This document shows, piece by piece, positions 28,810 to 37,641 of a stretch of 64,000 nt of DNA. A program made the translations under genes and the position numbers. The DNA comes from Pseudomonadota bacterium (GTDB lineage Bacteria; Cyanobacteriota; Vampirovibrionia; Obscuribacterales; Obscuribacteraceae), in the NCBI GenBank assembly GCA_021325555.1, contig JAJPGY010000015.1, forward strand, positions 47,306 to 111,305, written 5' to 3'. Below the pieces are notes generated by a model. It made no database searches. It was not told the DNA's origin and saw only the letters and a program-made list of their open reading frames with translations. How positions within the stretch are numbered: position 1 is the first letter of the stretch; the number at the start of each line of letters is the position of its first letter.

Positions 28810-30054
28810 CTACGATACGGCCACCGGCGACCTTTGCAGCTCCGAGAAATCGTGCAATCCGGCCCGCACCAGCTTGCGCAGATACCAGGAGGGACGGAAG
28901 CGCTCGCCCAGCTCGCCCTGATAGTTCTCGAGCTCGCTCAAGCACCAGGCGAAGCCCTTTTCCTCGGCGATGGTGAGCAGCCCCCTGCTCATGCCGCAGC
29001 CCCACTGCATGGCCAGGTCGACGTCCCCGGCCTGCACCACCTTCTCCTGCAGGGCGTAGGTGGCCTCGTTGAACATCGGCAGCATCACCCGGTAAGCGTC
29101 GAACGGCCGCTGCGACCGGGCAGGCTTCTGATGCCGGCGCGCCTCCTCGAGCAGGCGGGCGGCCTCGGGATTGGCCTGCCTGACCTCGTCCTTGCCATGC
29201 GGCACGCCGCCGGCGTGCACGAAGAAACCGGCGCCGCTCTTCTGTCCGAGCTGCTTGTTCTCCATTAAAAGCTGCAGCAGCCTGGCCGGCTCGAAGCGCG
29301 GCCCGTACTGCGTGTGCAGGAAGTTGTTGACGTGGGCGCAGACATCGATGCCGGTCATGTCGAACAGCGTGAAGGGGCCCATCGGCAGGCCGAACTCGAC
29401 TACCGCCCGGTCGATCTCCTCGGCGGTGGCCGCGCCGTCCTGCAGCGCGTAGAGGGCCTCGTTCATGTACGGGAAGAGCAGGCGGTTGACCAGAAATCCC
29501 GGGCACTCCTCGACACGCACCGGTATCTTCCGCAGATCGCGGCACAGCCCGATCGCCCACTGCACGGTCTCCTCCGAGGTCTTCACCCCCGGTATCACCT
29601 CCACCAGCTTCATGGTCTGGGCCGGGTTGAAAAAGTGCATGCCCACCACCTTCTCCGGGCGCCTGGTGGCGGCGCCGATCTCGCTTATCGACAGCGCCGA
29701 GGTGTTGGTGGCCAGGACCGCCCGCGGCGGGCAGAGGCGATCCAGCTCCCTGAAGATCTGCTGCTTGACCTCGATCTGCTCGAGCGCGGCCTCTATCACC
29801 AGGTCGGCCTCGGCAAACCCGTCATAGCTGGTCGTCCCCTTGACCATGCCCAGCAGGTAGTCGGCCTCGGCGCGGGTGAGGATCTCCTTTTTCACCCTGG
29901 AGTCGTACATGCGCTTCACATTGGCCAGCCCGCGCTCGACGAGCTCATCGCTCACGTCCTTGAGCAAAACTTCGACGCCGGCGGCGCTGAGCACCTGCGC
30001 GATGCCGCTGCCCATGGCGCCGGCGCCTATAACCGCTGCTCTTTGAATCTTCAT
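28810..30054 (-). CDS. 3-hydroxyacyl-CoA dehydrogenase
   Basis: NAD-dependent oxidation of 3-hydroxyacyl-CoA (beta-oxidation, or hydroxybutyryl-CoA metabolism). The 414-residue protein has an N-terminal Rossmann fold (VIGAGAMGSGIAQVL), NTSALSISEI, the GMHFFNPAQTMKLVEV catalytic segment, and two tandem C-terminal 3HCDH domains (GFLVNRLLFPYMNEA and YRVMLPMFNEATYAL), of which the single-domain enzymes have one. GAGAGGGA lies 6 nt before the ATG at 30054. It could act with the enoyl-CoA hydratase at 61142, but they are far apart. Confidence 0.93.
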   Translation of the reverse strand: MKIQRAAVIGAGAMGSGIAQVLSAAGVEVLLKDVSDELVERGLANVKRMYDSRVKKEILTRAEADYLLGMVKGTTSYDGFAEADLVIEAALEQIEVKQQIFRELDRLCPPRAVLATNTSALSISEIGAATRRPEKVVGMHFFNPAQTMKLVEVIPGVKTSEETVQWAIGLCRDLRKIPVRVEECPGFLVNRLLFPYMNEALYALQDGAATAEEIDRAVVEFGLPMGPFTLFDMTGIDVCAHVNNFLHTQYGPRFEPARLLQLLMENKQLGQKSGAGFFVHAGGVPHGKDEVRQANPEAARLLEEARRHQKPARSQRPFDAYRVMLPMFNEATYALQEKVVQAGDVDLAMQWGCGMSRGLLTIAEEKGFAWCLSELENYQGELGERFRPSWYLRKLVRAGLHDFSELQRSPVAVS

Positions 30055-30168
30055 CGACAATCCCTCTCGCCCGTGCTCAGGAAACGCTATGCTAGCATTT
30101 TCACGCCCGCAGACGGTCGACCTTCACCATATCTTCGCCTGCAAAAGCCCGAAAGACGGAGCGTAAAG

Positions 30169-31602
30169 TTGAGCTACAAGAAGGCCGAGCCGGCCGGTGC
30201 CGGCATCGCCGGCCAAGCAAAAACCCCCATGACGACAATGACATCCCTTATGCGGCGCACGCCGGCCGTCTCCGAAAACGCGGTCGACAGCACGCCCAGG
30301 CACCTGGGCTGGCTCATGCTGACGGCGCTGGGGATAGGCGCCACCATCGGCGCCGGCATCTTCGTCATGCCCGGAAGAATAGCGGAAAAGGCCGGCCCGG
30401 CCGGGATCCTCTCTTTTGTGGTGACCGGCTTTGTCTTTTTGTTCGTGGGCATCTGCTACGAGCGCTTCTCGCGCGCCGTCCCGCACGGGGTCTCCGCTTA
30501 CAGCTACGTCTACCACTCGGTAGGCGAGATCTTCGCCTGGATTGTCGCCTTCGGGCTCTTCCTGGAGTACAGCTTCGGCGCCTCCGCAGTGGCCATCGGC
30601 TGGAGCCAGTACCTGAAAAAGGCCTTCAACTACAGCCTGCCGCCCTTTTTAATGGGCCCGACGCACGACGGCGGCCATTTCCAGTTCGGGATAAACGTGG
30701 TCGCCCTCTGCGTGGTGGCGGTCGTCACGCTGATCCTGGTCTTCGGCGGCGTCAGCAAATCGGCCAAGCTCAATTTCCTGCTTGTCTGCCTGAAGTGCGC
30801 GCTGCTCACCGTCTTCATCCTGGCCGGGCTGCGGCACATGCACCCGGTCTACTGGCAGCCTTTCATGCCGATGGGCGTGAAGGGCGTGCTCGAGGGAGCG
30901 GCCATAGCCGTGTTTCCCTATGTGGGCTTCGATGCGCTCTACACCTTCGCCCGCGAGTCGAAAAGCCTGCGCGACACGCGCCTGTCCACCTATCTGTGCA
31001 TCGGGCTGGTGGCCTTCCTCTACGTGGTCGTGATGGCCATCGCCACGGCGCTGGCGCCGGCGATCGTCGGCGGGCACATAAACCCGCTGTTCAAGGGCAA
31101 CGAGGCCTCGGCGCCGCTGGCCAGCCTGCTTGTCGCCGCCGGCGAGGGCTGGTGCGGGCAGCTCATCGCAGCAGGCGCCGTGGTAGGCATCTTCAACGTG
31201 CTCCTGGTGCTGTCCATGGGCGGGCCGCGCATCTTCCGCAACATGGCCGAGGACGGCCTGCTGCCGCCTGTCTTCGAGAGGACCAGGAACGGCAACCCGA
31301 CCGTGGGCGTGATCTTGAACGGCGTAGTCGTCGGACTGATGGCGGGCTTCGTGCCCTTCGAGGACGTGTCGGACATCATGGTGCTGGGCACCCTGGTCGC
31401 CTTCGTCTTCGTCTGCCTGGGCGCCATGCGCTTGAAGCTGGTGCACCCGCTGGTGGCCGTGACCGGCGCCATCGGTTGCACGGTTCTGGCCTTCAATCTG
31501 AACATCCTGGTCCTGCAGGTCTACTGCATAACCTGCCCGCTCGGGCTTATCATCTACTTCCTGTACGGGCGCAAGCACAGCAAGCTGGCCGGGGTCTCCT
31601 GA
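30169..31602 (+). CDS. APC-family amino acid permease
   Basis: The 477-residue inner-membrane protein has about 12 TM segments and the APC signature ALGIGATIGAGIFVMPG in TM1. It belongs with cationic-type amino acid transporters by overall layout, though the substrate is uncertain. The frame is open far upstream. I choose TTG at 30169 because GGAG at 30158-30161 lies 7 nt before it; ATGs at 30229 and 30250 have no ribosome-binding site. It is divergent from the dehydrogenase. Confidence 0.87.
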   Translation: MSYKKAEPAGAGIAGQAKTPMTTMTSLMRRTPAVSENAVDSTPRHLGWLMLTALGIGATIGAGIFVMPGRIAEKAGPAGILSFVVTGFVFLFVGICYERFSRAVPHGVSAYSYVYHSVGEIFAWIVAFGLFLEYSFGASAVAIGWSQYLKKAFNYSLPPFLMGPTHDGGHFQFGINVVALCVVAVVTLILVFGGVSKSAKLNFLLVCLKCALLTVFILAGLRHMHPVYWQPFMPMGVKGVLEGAAIAVFPYVGFDALYTFARESKSLRDTRLSTYLCIGLVAFLYVVVMAIATALAPAIVGGHINPLFKGNEASAPLASLLVAAGEGWCGQLIAAGAVVGIFNVLLVLSMGGPRIFRNMAEDGLLPPVFERTRNGNPTVGVILNGVVVGLMAGFVPFEDVSDIMVLGTLVAFVFVCLGAMRLKLVHPLVAVTGAIGCTVLAFNLNILVLQVYCITCPLGLIIYFLYGRKHSKLAGVS

Positions 31603-31644
31603 CGGCGATCGCCAGGGCGCCCGGCCAGCCTGGGCGGCGGTCGC

Positions 31645-32124
31645 TTACAGGCTGATCATGGCCAGGGTCTTCCTGGCCCGGCAGGCCACATAAGGATTTT
31701 CATCCTCGGCCAGCCGTTGCAGGTACTCGGCCGGGATGTGCGGGTTCTCGGCCACGCCGTAGCGCACGTCCACATCATCGTCGGCGTAGAGCTCCTCCAG
31801 CACCTCCGGCGGCGTGGTCGGGTTCTCGGCCACGGACAGACGAACGTCCACGCTGGGGTCGTGGGCCAGCTGCGCCAGAACACCTGCCGGCGTGCGCGGG
31901 TTCTCAGCCACGCGCCGGCGCACCGTCTCGAGGACGTCGGTGGAGAGCTTGGCCAGAACCTCCCTGGGGGTATTCGGGTTTCCCGCCACGATGTATCGCA
32001 CCTGCAGCGAGCGCTGGGTCAGCTCCATCTCCGGATCCCTCGCCTCCGAGCCGTGTCCTGGGTTTTCGTATCTGGCCTTTTCCGTGCTTTCCTTAACTGC
32101 TTCCAGCCTTTCGCGGTTAAGCAT
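31645..32124 (-). CDS. Leucine-rich repeat variant (LRV) protein
   Basis: The 159-residue cytoplasmic protein contains four near-identical 26-residue units starting VRxxVAENPxTPxEVLxxL, the LRV/HEAT-like solenoid pattern, with a fifth partial unit at the C-terminus. It has no Cys cluster, unlike the nitrogenase-linked LRV of Azotobacter. AAGGAG sits 8 nt before the ATG at 32124. It is probably a protein-interaction scaffold; the partner is unknown. Confidence 0.8.
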   Translation of the reverse strand: MLNRERLEAVKESTEKARYENPGHGSEARDPEMELTQRSLQVRYIVAGNPNTPREVLAKLSTDVLETVRRRVAENPRTPAGVLAQLAHDPSVDVRLSVAENPTTPPEVLEELYADDDVDVRYGVAENPHIPAEYLQRLAEDENPYVACRARKTLAMISL

Positions 32125-32319
32125 GCCGACGCTCCTTTCGGTCCCGCCAGCGACCGGATCTGCTTCCAGGCTGGCGTTGCACCGGTCCCGACTGTATATA
32201 TTTACCCGCCGCCGCCGTTTCATAAACTGCTGGCGCCAGGCGGCCGATAATTGCCAGGGTAATCCACAGACAATTTCTGGAAAGCCTTATATCGCCATGA
32301 GGAGACAAAAGCTGCGGTT

Positions 32320-35244
32320 TCAGATGTCCATCCAGGTCGGGCCGCTGGCCACGTCAACCTTCAGCGGCACCGACAGCGGCTGATCAAGCTCCATCGCCCG
32401 CCGGACGGCTTCCCTGGTCTCCTCGAGCTCGGCGGCCGGCGCCTCCAGCACCAGCTCATCGTGCACCTGCAATATGAGCTTTCCCGATAAGCGCCGGGCG
32501 GCGAGCTCCTTGTCAAGCCTTACCATGGCCAGCTTCATCAGGTCGGCGGCGCTGCCCTGCAGGGGAGCGTTGGCTGCCGCCCGCTCGTCGGCCTTGCGGA
32601 TGGCGTCGTTGCGGTCGTTCAGGTAGCGAAAATATCGCCGCCGCCCCCACAGCGTCTGGACAAAGCCTGTGCTCCTGGCCTCCTCGATCACCTGGCTCAT
32701 GAAGCTGCGCACCTTCGGATAGCGGCTGAAGTACTTCTCGATGAACTCGCGGGCCTGCCCGGTGGAGATGCCCAGCTCCTGCGCCGTCGAGTAGGCGCCC
32801 TGCTGGTAGATGAGCGAGAAGTTGATCGTCTTGCCGACGCGGCGCATATCGGCATCGACGCTCTCGATCGGGACATCGAAGATCTCGGTGGCCGTGCGCG
32901 CGTGGATGTCCTGGTTCTTGCGGAAGGCGTCTATTAGCGTCTCGTCGCCGGACATGTGGGCGAGCAGGCGCAGCTCGATCTGCGAGTAATCGGCGGAGAT
33001 GAGAAGCGAATCCCTGTCGCCGGGGACGAAGGCCCGGCGGATGCGCCTGCCCAGCGGCGTCTTGACGGGGATGTTCTGCAGGTTGGGATTGGAGCTGGAG
33101 AGGCGGCCGGTCGAGGTGCCGGTGAGGTTGAAGTCGCCGTGCAGGCGCCCGTCGCGCGGCGAGATCTGGCGCGGCAGGGCGTCGACATAGGTCGAGCGCA
33201 GCTTGGACAGCTGGCGGTACTCGAGGATCTTGCCCACAATCGCGTGCTCGGCTCGCAGCGACTCGAGAACGGAGGCGTCGGTGGAATAGCCGGTCTTGGT
33301 CTTCGTCCTGGCCTTGACCGGCAGGGCGAGCTCCTCGAAGAGGACCCGCTGCAGCTGCTGCGTGGAGGCGATGTTGAAGGGGTGCCCGGCCAGACCGTGG
33401 ATCTCCAATTCCAGGCGGGCCAGCTCCGCGGAAAGCTCCTGCGAGAACTGCTCCAGGTAAGGCAGATCCAGGGCCATGCCGGTCTGCTCCATCCCGGCCA
33501 GCACCACCGTCAGTGGCAGGTCCATATCCCACAACAGGTAGCGCTGCTTGTCATCGAGCCGCTGGACGTAATAGCGCGCCAGCGCGAGCGCCACGCGCGC
33601 GTCGTCGGCGGCATAGGGGGCCGCCCTGGACACCGGCACGTAGTCCATGGTGATCTGCTTTTTGCCGGTGCCGATGAGCTCGCTTATCTCAACCATCGTG
33701 TGATCGAGGATGCGCGAGGACTGATCTTTAAGACCGTGATTGTCGTCCGGGTTGACGATGTAGCTGGCCAGCATCGGATCGAAGACCAGCGGCCCGAAGC
33801 GGATCCCCAGAAGCGACAAGACGTTCATCTCGTACTTGGCGTTCTGGGCGATCTTGCCCGTCGCCCCGGACTCCAGGAGCCCCTTCAATCGCCCGGCCAC
33901 GAACCCGGGGTCGAGCTGCTCCTCGCCCCGGTGGCGGACCGGCACGTAGGCCGTCTTCACGTCGGCGGCGCCGCCGTCGAACTGCAGGCGCCGGTCCGCG
34001 GTCATTCTCGCCTGCGGGCTCCAGGCCAGCGCGTAGCCCACCACCTCGCAATCAAGCGATCTCAGGCTCGTGGTCTCCAGATCCACGGAGAGGATCTCCT
34101 GCCGGGACAGCTCCTCGACCAGCCGCGCAAGCTCCTCCTCCGTGCGCACGATGGCAACCTGCGGCGGCCCGGCGGTCACCATCCTCGCCAGCGGGAGAGT
34201 GAGCTGCCCGCCGACGCCCGCCCGGCTTTCCTCGCAGGCCGGCATCTCCTGAGCGACGCGGGCGGCCACGGCGCCGGCCGCCCTGTGGGCGCCGGGGACG
34301 CCGCGCCTGGCCTTGACCGGCGCCAGGAGCTCCTCGTCTATTTGCGGCTCGACGCCGCCGTTGAACGGGGCGAGCGCCGCCGGCAGCCGCTTGAGGATGC
34401 TGTTGAACTCCATGTCGCGCAGGAACTGCACCACGGCCCCGACATCGGGCATGGTCAGGTCGCAGTGCTCGAAGTCGAAGGCGAGCGGCACGTCGAGGCA
34501 GATGGTGGCCAACCGCTTGCTGTTGAAGGCGCTCTCGCGGCCGTCGGTAAGCTTCTGCCTCACTGAGTTGGACTTGATCTCCTCGAGGTGCCCGTAGATC
34601 TCCTCAACGTTGGGGAACTGCGAGAGAAGCTGGGCAGCCGTCTTCGCGCCTATGCCCTTGACGCCGGGGATGTTGTCGGAGGCGTCCCCGCACAGCGCCT
34701 TGTAATCCACCACCTGCTCGGGCCAGACGCCGAGCTTTTCGTGCACCTGGTCGCGCCCGTAGACGTTGAGCCCATCCCGCCCCGGCATGAGCACCCGGAT
34801 ATAGCCGTCCAGAAGCTGGAAGGCGTCCTGATCGCCGGTCAGGATCAGCACCTGCAGGCCGCGGGCGCCGGCTTCCTTGGCCACGGTGCCGATGATGTCG
34901 TCGGCCTCCCAGCCGGCCAGCTCGTAGATCGGGATATTGAGCGCCTCGACGCCCTGCTTGATCAAAGGCCACTGCACGGCCAGGTCGTCGGGCATCTCCA
35001 GGCGGTTGGCCTTGTAAGCCTCGAACTCCAGGTGGCGGAAGGTCTTCTCCTTGACGTCGAAGCAGACTGCCATCATCTCCGGACGGTGCCGCTCCAAGAG
35101 ATCGAACAGCGCCCGAAAAAACCCGTAGACAGCCCAGGTCGGCGTGCCGTCGCCCCGGCGCATTCCGGCCGTGAAAAGGGCAAAGTACGACCGGAAGGCC
35201 AGCGCGCTTCCGTCGACGAGAACCAGGGTCTTTGCTTGAGCCAT
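32320..35244 (-). CDS. polA: DNA polymerase I
   Basis: Removes RNA primers and fills repair gaps. The 974-residue protein has an N-terminal 5'-3' exonuclease (VDGSALAFRSYFAL, GWEADDIIGT, CGDASDNIPGVKGIGAKTA). A 3'-5' exonuclease domain follows, with an apparently intact first motif (SVDLETTSL), so proofreading is likely. The polymerase domain has SADYSQIELRLLAHMSGD, RRVGKTINFSLIYQQGA and the terminal LQVHDELVLE. The length is typical of three-domain enzymes. Confidence 0.98.
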   Translation of the reverse strand: MAQAKTLVLVDGSALAFRSYFALFTAGMRRGDGTPTWAVYGFFRALFDLLERHRPEMMAVCFDVKEKTFRHLEFEAYKANRLEMPDDLAVQWPLIKQGVEALNIPIYELAGWEADDIIGTVAKEAGARGLQVLILTGDQDAFQLLDGYIRVLMPGRDGLNVYGRDQVHEKLGVWPEQVVDYKALCGDASDNIPGVKGIGAKTAAQLLSQFPNVEEIYGHLEEIKSNSVRQKLTDGRESAFNSKRLATICLDVPLAFDFEHCDLTMPDVGAVVQFLRDMEFNSILKRLPAALAPFNGGVEPQIDEELLAPVKARRGVPGAHRAAGAVAARVAQEMPACEESRAGVGGQLTLPLARMVTAGPPQVAIVRTEEELARLVEELSRQEILSVDLETTSLRSLDCEVVGYALAWSPQARMTADRRLQFDGGAADVKTAYVPVRHRGEEQLDPGFVAGRLKGLLESGATGKIAQNAKYEMNVLSLLGIRFGPLVFDPMLASYIVNPDDNHGLKDQSSRILDHTMVEISELIGTGKKQITMDYVPVSRAAPYAADDARVALALARYYVQRLDDKQRYLLWDMDLPLTVVLAGMEQTGMALDLPYLEQFSQELSAELARLELEIHGLAGHPFNIASTQQLQRVLFEELALPVKARTKTKTGYSTDASVLESLRAEHAIVGKILEYRQLSKLRSTYVDALPRQISPRDGRLHGDFNLTGTSTGRLSSSNPNLQNIPVKTPLGRRIRRAFVPGDRDSLLISADYSQIELRLLAHMSGDETLIDAFRKNQDIHARTATEIFDVPIESVDADMRRVGKTINFSLIYQQGAYSTAQELGISTGQAREFIEKYFSRYPKVRSFMSQVIEEARSTGFVQTLWGRRRYFRYLNDRNDAIRKADERAAANAPLQGSAADLMKLAMVRLDKELAARRLSGKLILQVHDELVLEAPAAELEETREAVRRAMELDQPLSVPLKVDVASGPTWMDI

Positions 35245-35274
35245 GTCACACCTCGAGAAGAGCCGGCCAGCCGC

Positions 35275-37017
35275 TCAGGGCGCTTCCTCGCCGGCCGGCA
35301 CGGCGGTCGGGAAAGACCGCGGGCGGAACGGGCCGTAGACCTGGGACACGGCCTCCTGCAGCACCCGCCCCCCGGCCAGCGAGGGCACCTGGATCCCCAG
35401 AAGCGCTGCTATGGTCGGCGCCACATCGGCCGGGCTGGAGTCGGCACCGTATCGCCCGCCCTGGATGCCGCACCCGTAGAAGATAAGCGGCACCTGCGCG
35501 TCGTACGCGTAAGGGCTGCCATGGGTGGTTCCGGTGGGCTCGGACAGGAACGCAAAGCCCGGCCTCGGCAGCACCACCAGCTCGCCGGACCTGCCCCAAT
35601 AGTAGCTCTTTTTGACCGCCTCGACATGCGGACCGTCGGGCAGCTGGCCGGTGAACAGCTGGGCCGCCGTGTAGACCTCGGCGACGCCGGGGATGGAGTG
35701 GGCGACCTTGGCGGCCAGGGCCTCGACGTCCGGCTGCCGGTATCTCTGCTTGTCGATCGCCTCCAGGTTCAGGTAAAGGTTCGGCGGATCGAACGCTTCT
35801 ATCCAGTCCTCCTGCCCGAGCCGGGAGCGCAGGGCCGAGTTGAGCAGGCTGACGAACGATTTCGGGTCGATGCGCCCGGCGTCCATTCCTCTTTCCTTCA
35901 GGCGCTCGGGAATCGGCATGCAGCCGTGATCGGCGCTGAAGACAATCAGGCAGCGGTCGAGCCCCAGCTTCTGATCCAGGTACTGGAAGAAGCCCGAAAG
36001 AGTCTGGTCCAGCCGCAGCACCAGGTCCTCGCACTCCTGGCTGTCCGGTCCGAATGAATGCCCCAGGTAATCGCCGGCCGAAAACGAGATCCCCAGGAAG
36101 TCGGGGTCAGGATGGCCGCCCAGGTTCTCGTGCTCCACCGCCTCCCTGGCCAGATCGGCGACCAGCTGGTTGGCCCACGGTGTCATCATGAAGGCCCCGT
36201 AGTAGGCCTCGCCGGGCGAGGAGGCACCGCCGGTGATGACATGCGGGAACTGCCTGCCGTCGCCCGGTATGGCCCGCTCCCAGGGGTAGTCGTCGCGGCT
36301 GGAGGCCGTGTACTGCGTCTCCGGATAGAGGCGCTGCCACGGCTTGCCGAAATAACGATCGGCCGGATGCTGGTCGTTGAGCGCCTTCACCCACAAGGGA
36401 AGCTCATGCCCGTATTGCGACGAGCTGACAAAGGTGCCGGTCTTGCCGTCAAACCAGAAGGCGCCGTTGGCCAGCCGCCCGCCCAGGAAAAGGGCGGCCC
36501 GGTCCTTGAGCGAAACCGTGAAGACCTTGCTGCGCCCGTTGCTGGCCAGCTTCATCTCGTCGCCGACCGTGGTGCCCAGCATGGCCCGCGCGCTGCTGCC
36601 GGCGCCGTTGGCACCGACCATCTGCACCGACTCGTCGGCCACGGCCTCGACCAGCTTGCCCTTGCGCCGGTCGTACCAGGAGTTGGCCACCACCCCGGTG
36701 GCCCACGGGTAGGCCCCGGTGGCAACAATCGAGTGCCCGCAGGCCGTCTGGGTTGCCACATGGCGGAACCGGCAGTTGACGAAGTTCGCCCCGTGCTCGG
36801 TCAGGAAGCGAAAGCCGCCCGATCCGAAAACCCCCTGGTAGCGCGACAGGTAGTCGTAGCTGAATTGATCGGCCATGATGACCACAACCAGCTTCGGACG
36901 GTTAGCCGGCATCTGGGCCACGGCCGCCGCCCACGGGCCCATCGCGCCCGTTGCAATGAGGACTGCCAGGCAGAAGATGAGCCAGGACAAACGAGAGAAG
37001 AGAAAGTTTTGCGACAC
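35275..37017 (-). CDS. Exported PafA-like alkaline phosphatase/phosphodiesterase
   Basis: The 580-residue protein has a signal peptide (LSWLIFCLAVLIATG, cleavage near AVAQM). The alkaline phosphatase-superfamily fold starts with VVVIMADQFSYDYLSRY. The nucleophile region is ATQTACGHSIVATG, with Thr as probable nucleophile, as in the phosphate-irrepressible PafA. The second metal site is VFSADHGCMPIPE. I choose GTG at 37017 because GGAGGG immediately precedes it and because it starts at the signal peptide. It probably releases phosphate in the periplasm. Confidence 0.85.
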   Translation of the reverse strand: MSQNFLFSRLSWLIFCLAVLIATGAMGPWAAAVAQMPANRPKLVVVIMADQFSYDYLSRYQGVFGSGGFRFLTEHGANFVNCRFRHVATQTACGHSIVATGAYPWATGVVANSWYDRRKGKLVEAVADESVQMVGANGAGSSARAMLGTTVGDEMKLASNGRSKVFTVSLKDRAALFLGGRLANGAFWFDGKTGTFVSSSQYGHELPLWVKALNDQHPADRYFGKPWQRLYPETQYTASSRDDYPWERAIPGDGRQFPHVITGGASSPGEAYYGAFMMTPWANQLVADLAREAVEHENLGGHPDPDFLGISFSAGDYLGHSFGPDSQECEDLVLRLDQTLSGFFQYLDQKLGLDRCLIVFSADHGCMPIPERLKERGMDAGRIDPKSFVSLLNSALRSRLGQEDWIEAFDPPNLYLNLEAIDKQRYRQPDVEALAAKVAHSIPGVAEVYTAAQLFTGQLPDGPHVEAVKKSYYWGRSGELVVLPRPGFAFLSEPTGTTHGSPYAYDAQVPLIFYGCGIQGGRYGADSSPADVAPTIAALLGIQVPSLAGGRVLQEAVSQVYGPFRPRSFPTAVPAGEEAP

Positions 37018-37218
37018 GCTGCCCTCCAGACCCGGTTGCCGGCGCCGCCGTTGCCGGGAGCCCATCCTGTTTCCGGAAGCCCAGAATATCCGGTTCGCCG
37101 GAGGAGTTTATTAAATCCGCTCTTCGTTACGAGAGTTGTCGGACCAGGCGGCAAATTCAGGCATCGGGCACCACTTTGGCCTACAATCAGAACTCATGCC
37201 AGTACCAGGAGAAGTTCC

Positions 37219-37641
37219 ATGAGCGAGCGGACAAAACTATTGAAGAAGGCTGTCCTGACCGGCGTCGGCGCCACGACCAACGCCGAGCGCATCAAGCAGG
37301 CGCTGGAAAGCGCCGTCGACGACCTCGTCAAGGTCGGGCAGGACCTGATAGACGATCTGGAGAGCAAGGGCAAAGTGAAGACCGAGTCGATGCAGAGCTT
37401 CCTGAAGAACCTGCAGGACGAGGCCACCAAGCGCACCAGCAACATCGAGAAGAAGGTCTCCAAGCAGGTCTCCACCTCGATGAAGAAGGTAGCCAGGGAG
37501 CTGGGGCTTATCACGCGCGAGGAGTACGAGGACCTCATCGAGCGGATTGCCGCCCTCGAGGATGCCCTGCCCTGCTCCGAGGAGGAGGGGGCCGAGGGCA
37601 AGAAGAGCCGCTCGACCCGCAGCAGGAAGTCCCATTCCTAG
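37219..37641 (+). CDS. Phasin-family (granule-associated) protein
   Basis: The 140-residue protein is almost entirely amphipathic helix and coiled coil, with repeated heptad-like Lys/Asp patterns. Its C-terminal helix LGLITREEYEDLIERIAALE is typical of PhaF/PhaI-type phasins that coat polyhydroxyalkanoate granules. A basic Lys/Arg/Ser tail (KKSRSTRSRKSHS) may contact nucleic acid. AGGAG at 37207-37211 gives a clear start. PHA synthase genes are not in the window. The stop overlaps the convergent neighbour by 4 bp. Confidence 0.78.
   Translation: MSERTKLLKKAVLTGVGATTNAERIKQALESAVDDLVKVGQDLIDDLESKGKVKTESMQSFLKNLQDEATKRTSNIEKKVSKQVSTSMKKVARELGLITREEYEDLIERIAALEDALPCSEEEGAEGKKSRSTRSRKSHS

Noticed and set aside
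32956..34566. A 536-codon plus-strand frame opposite polA
   Set aside because: It is antisense to conserved polymerase motifs and has no start signal or domain.
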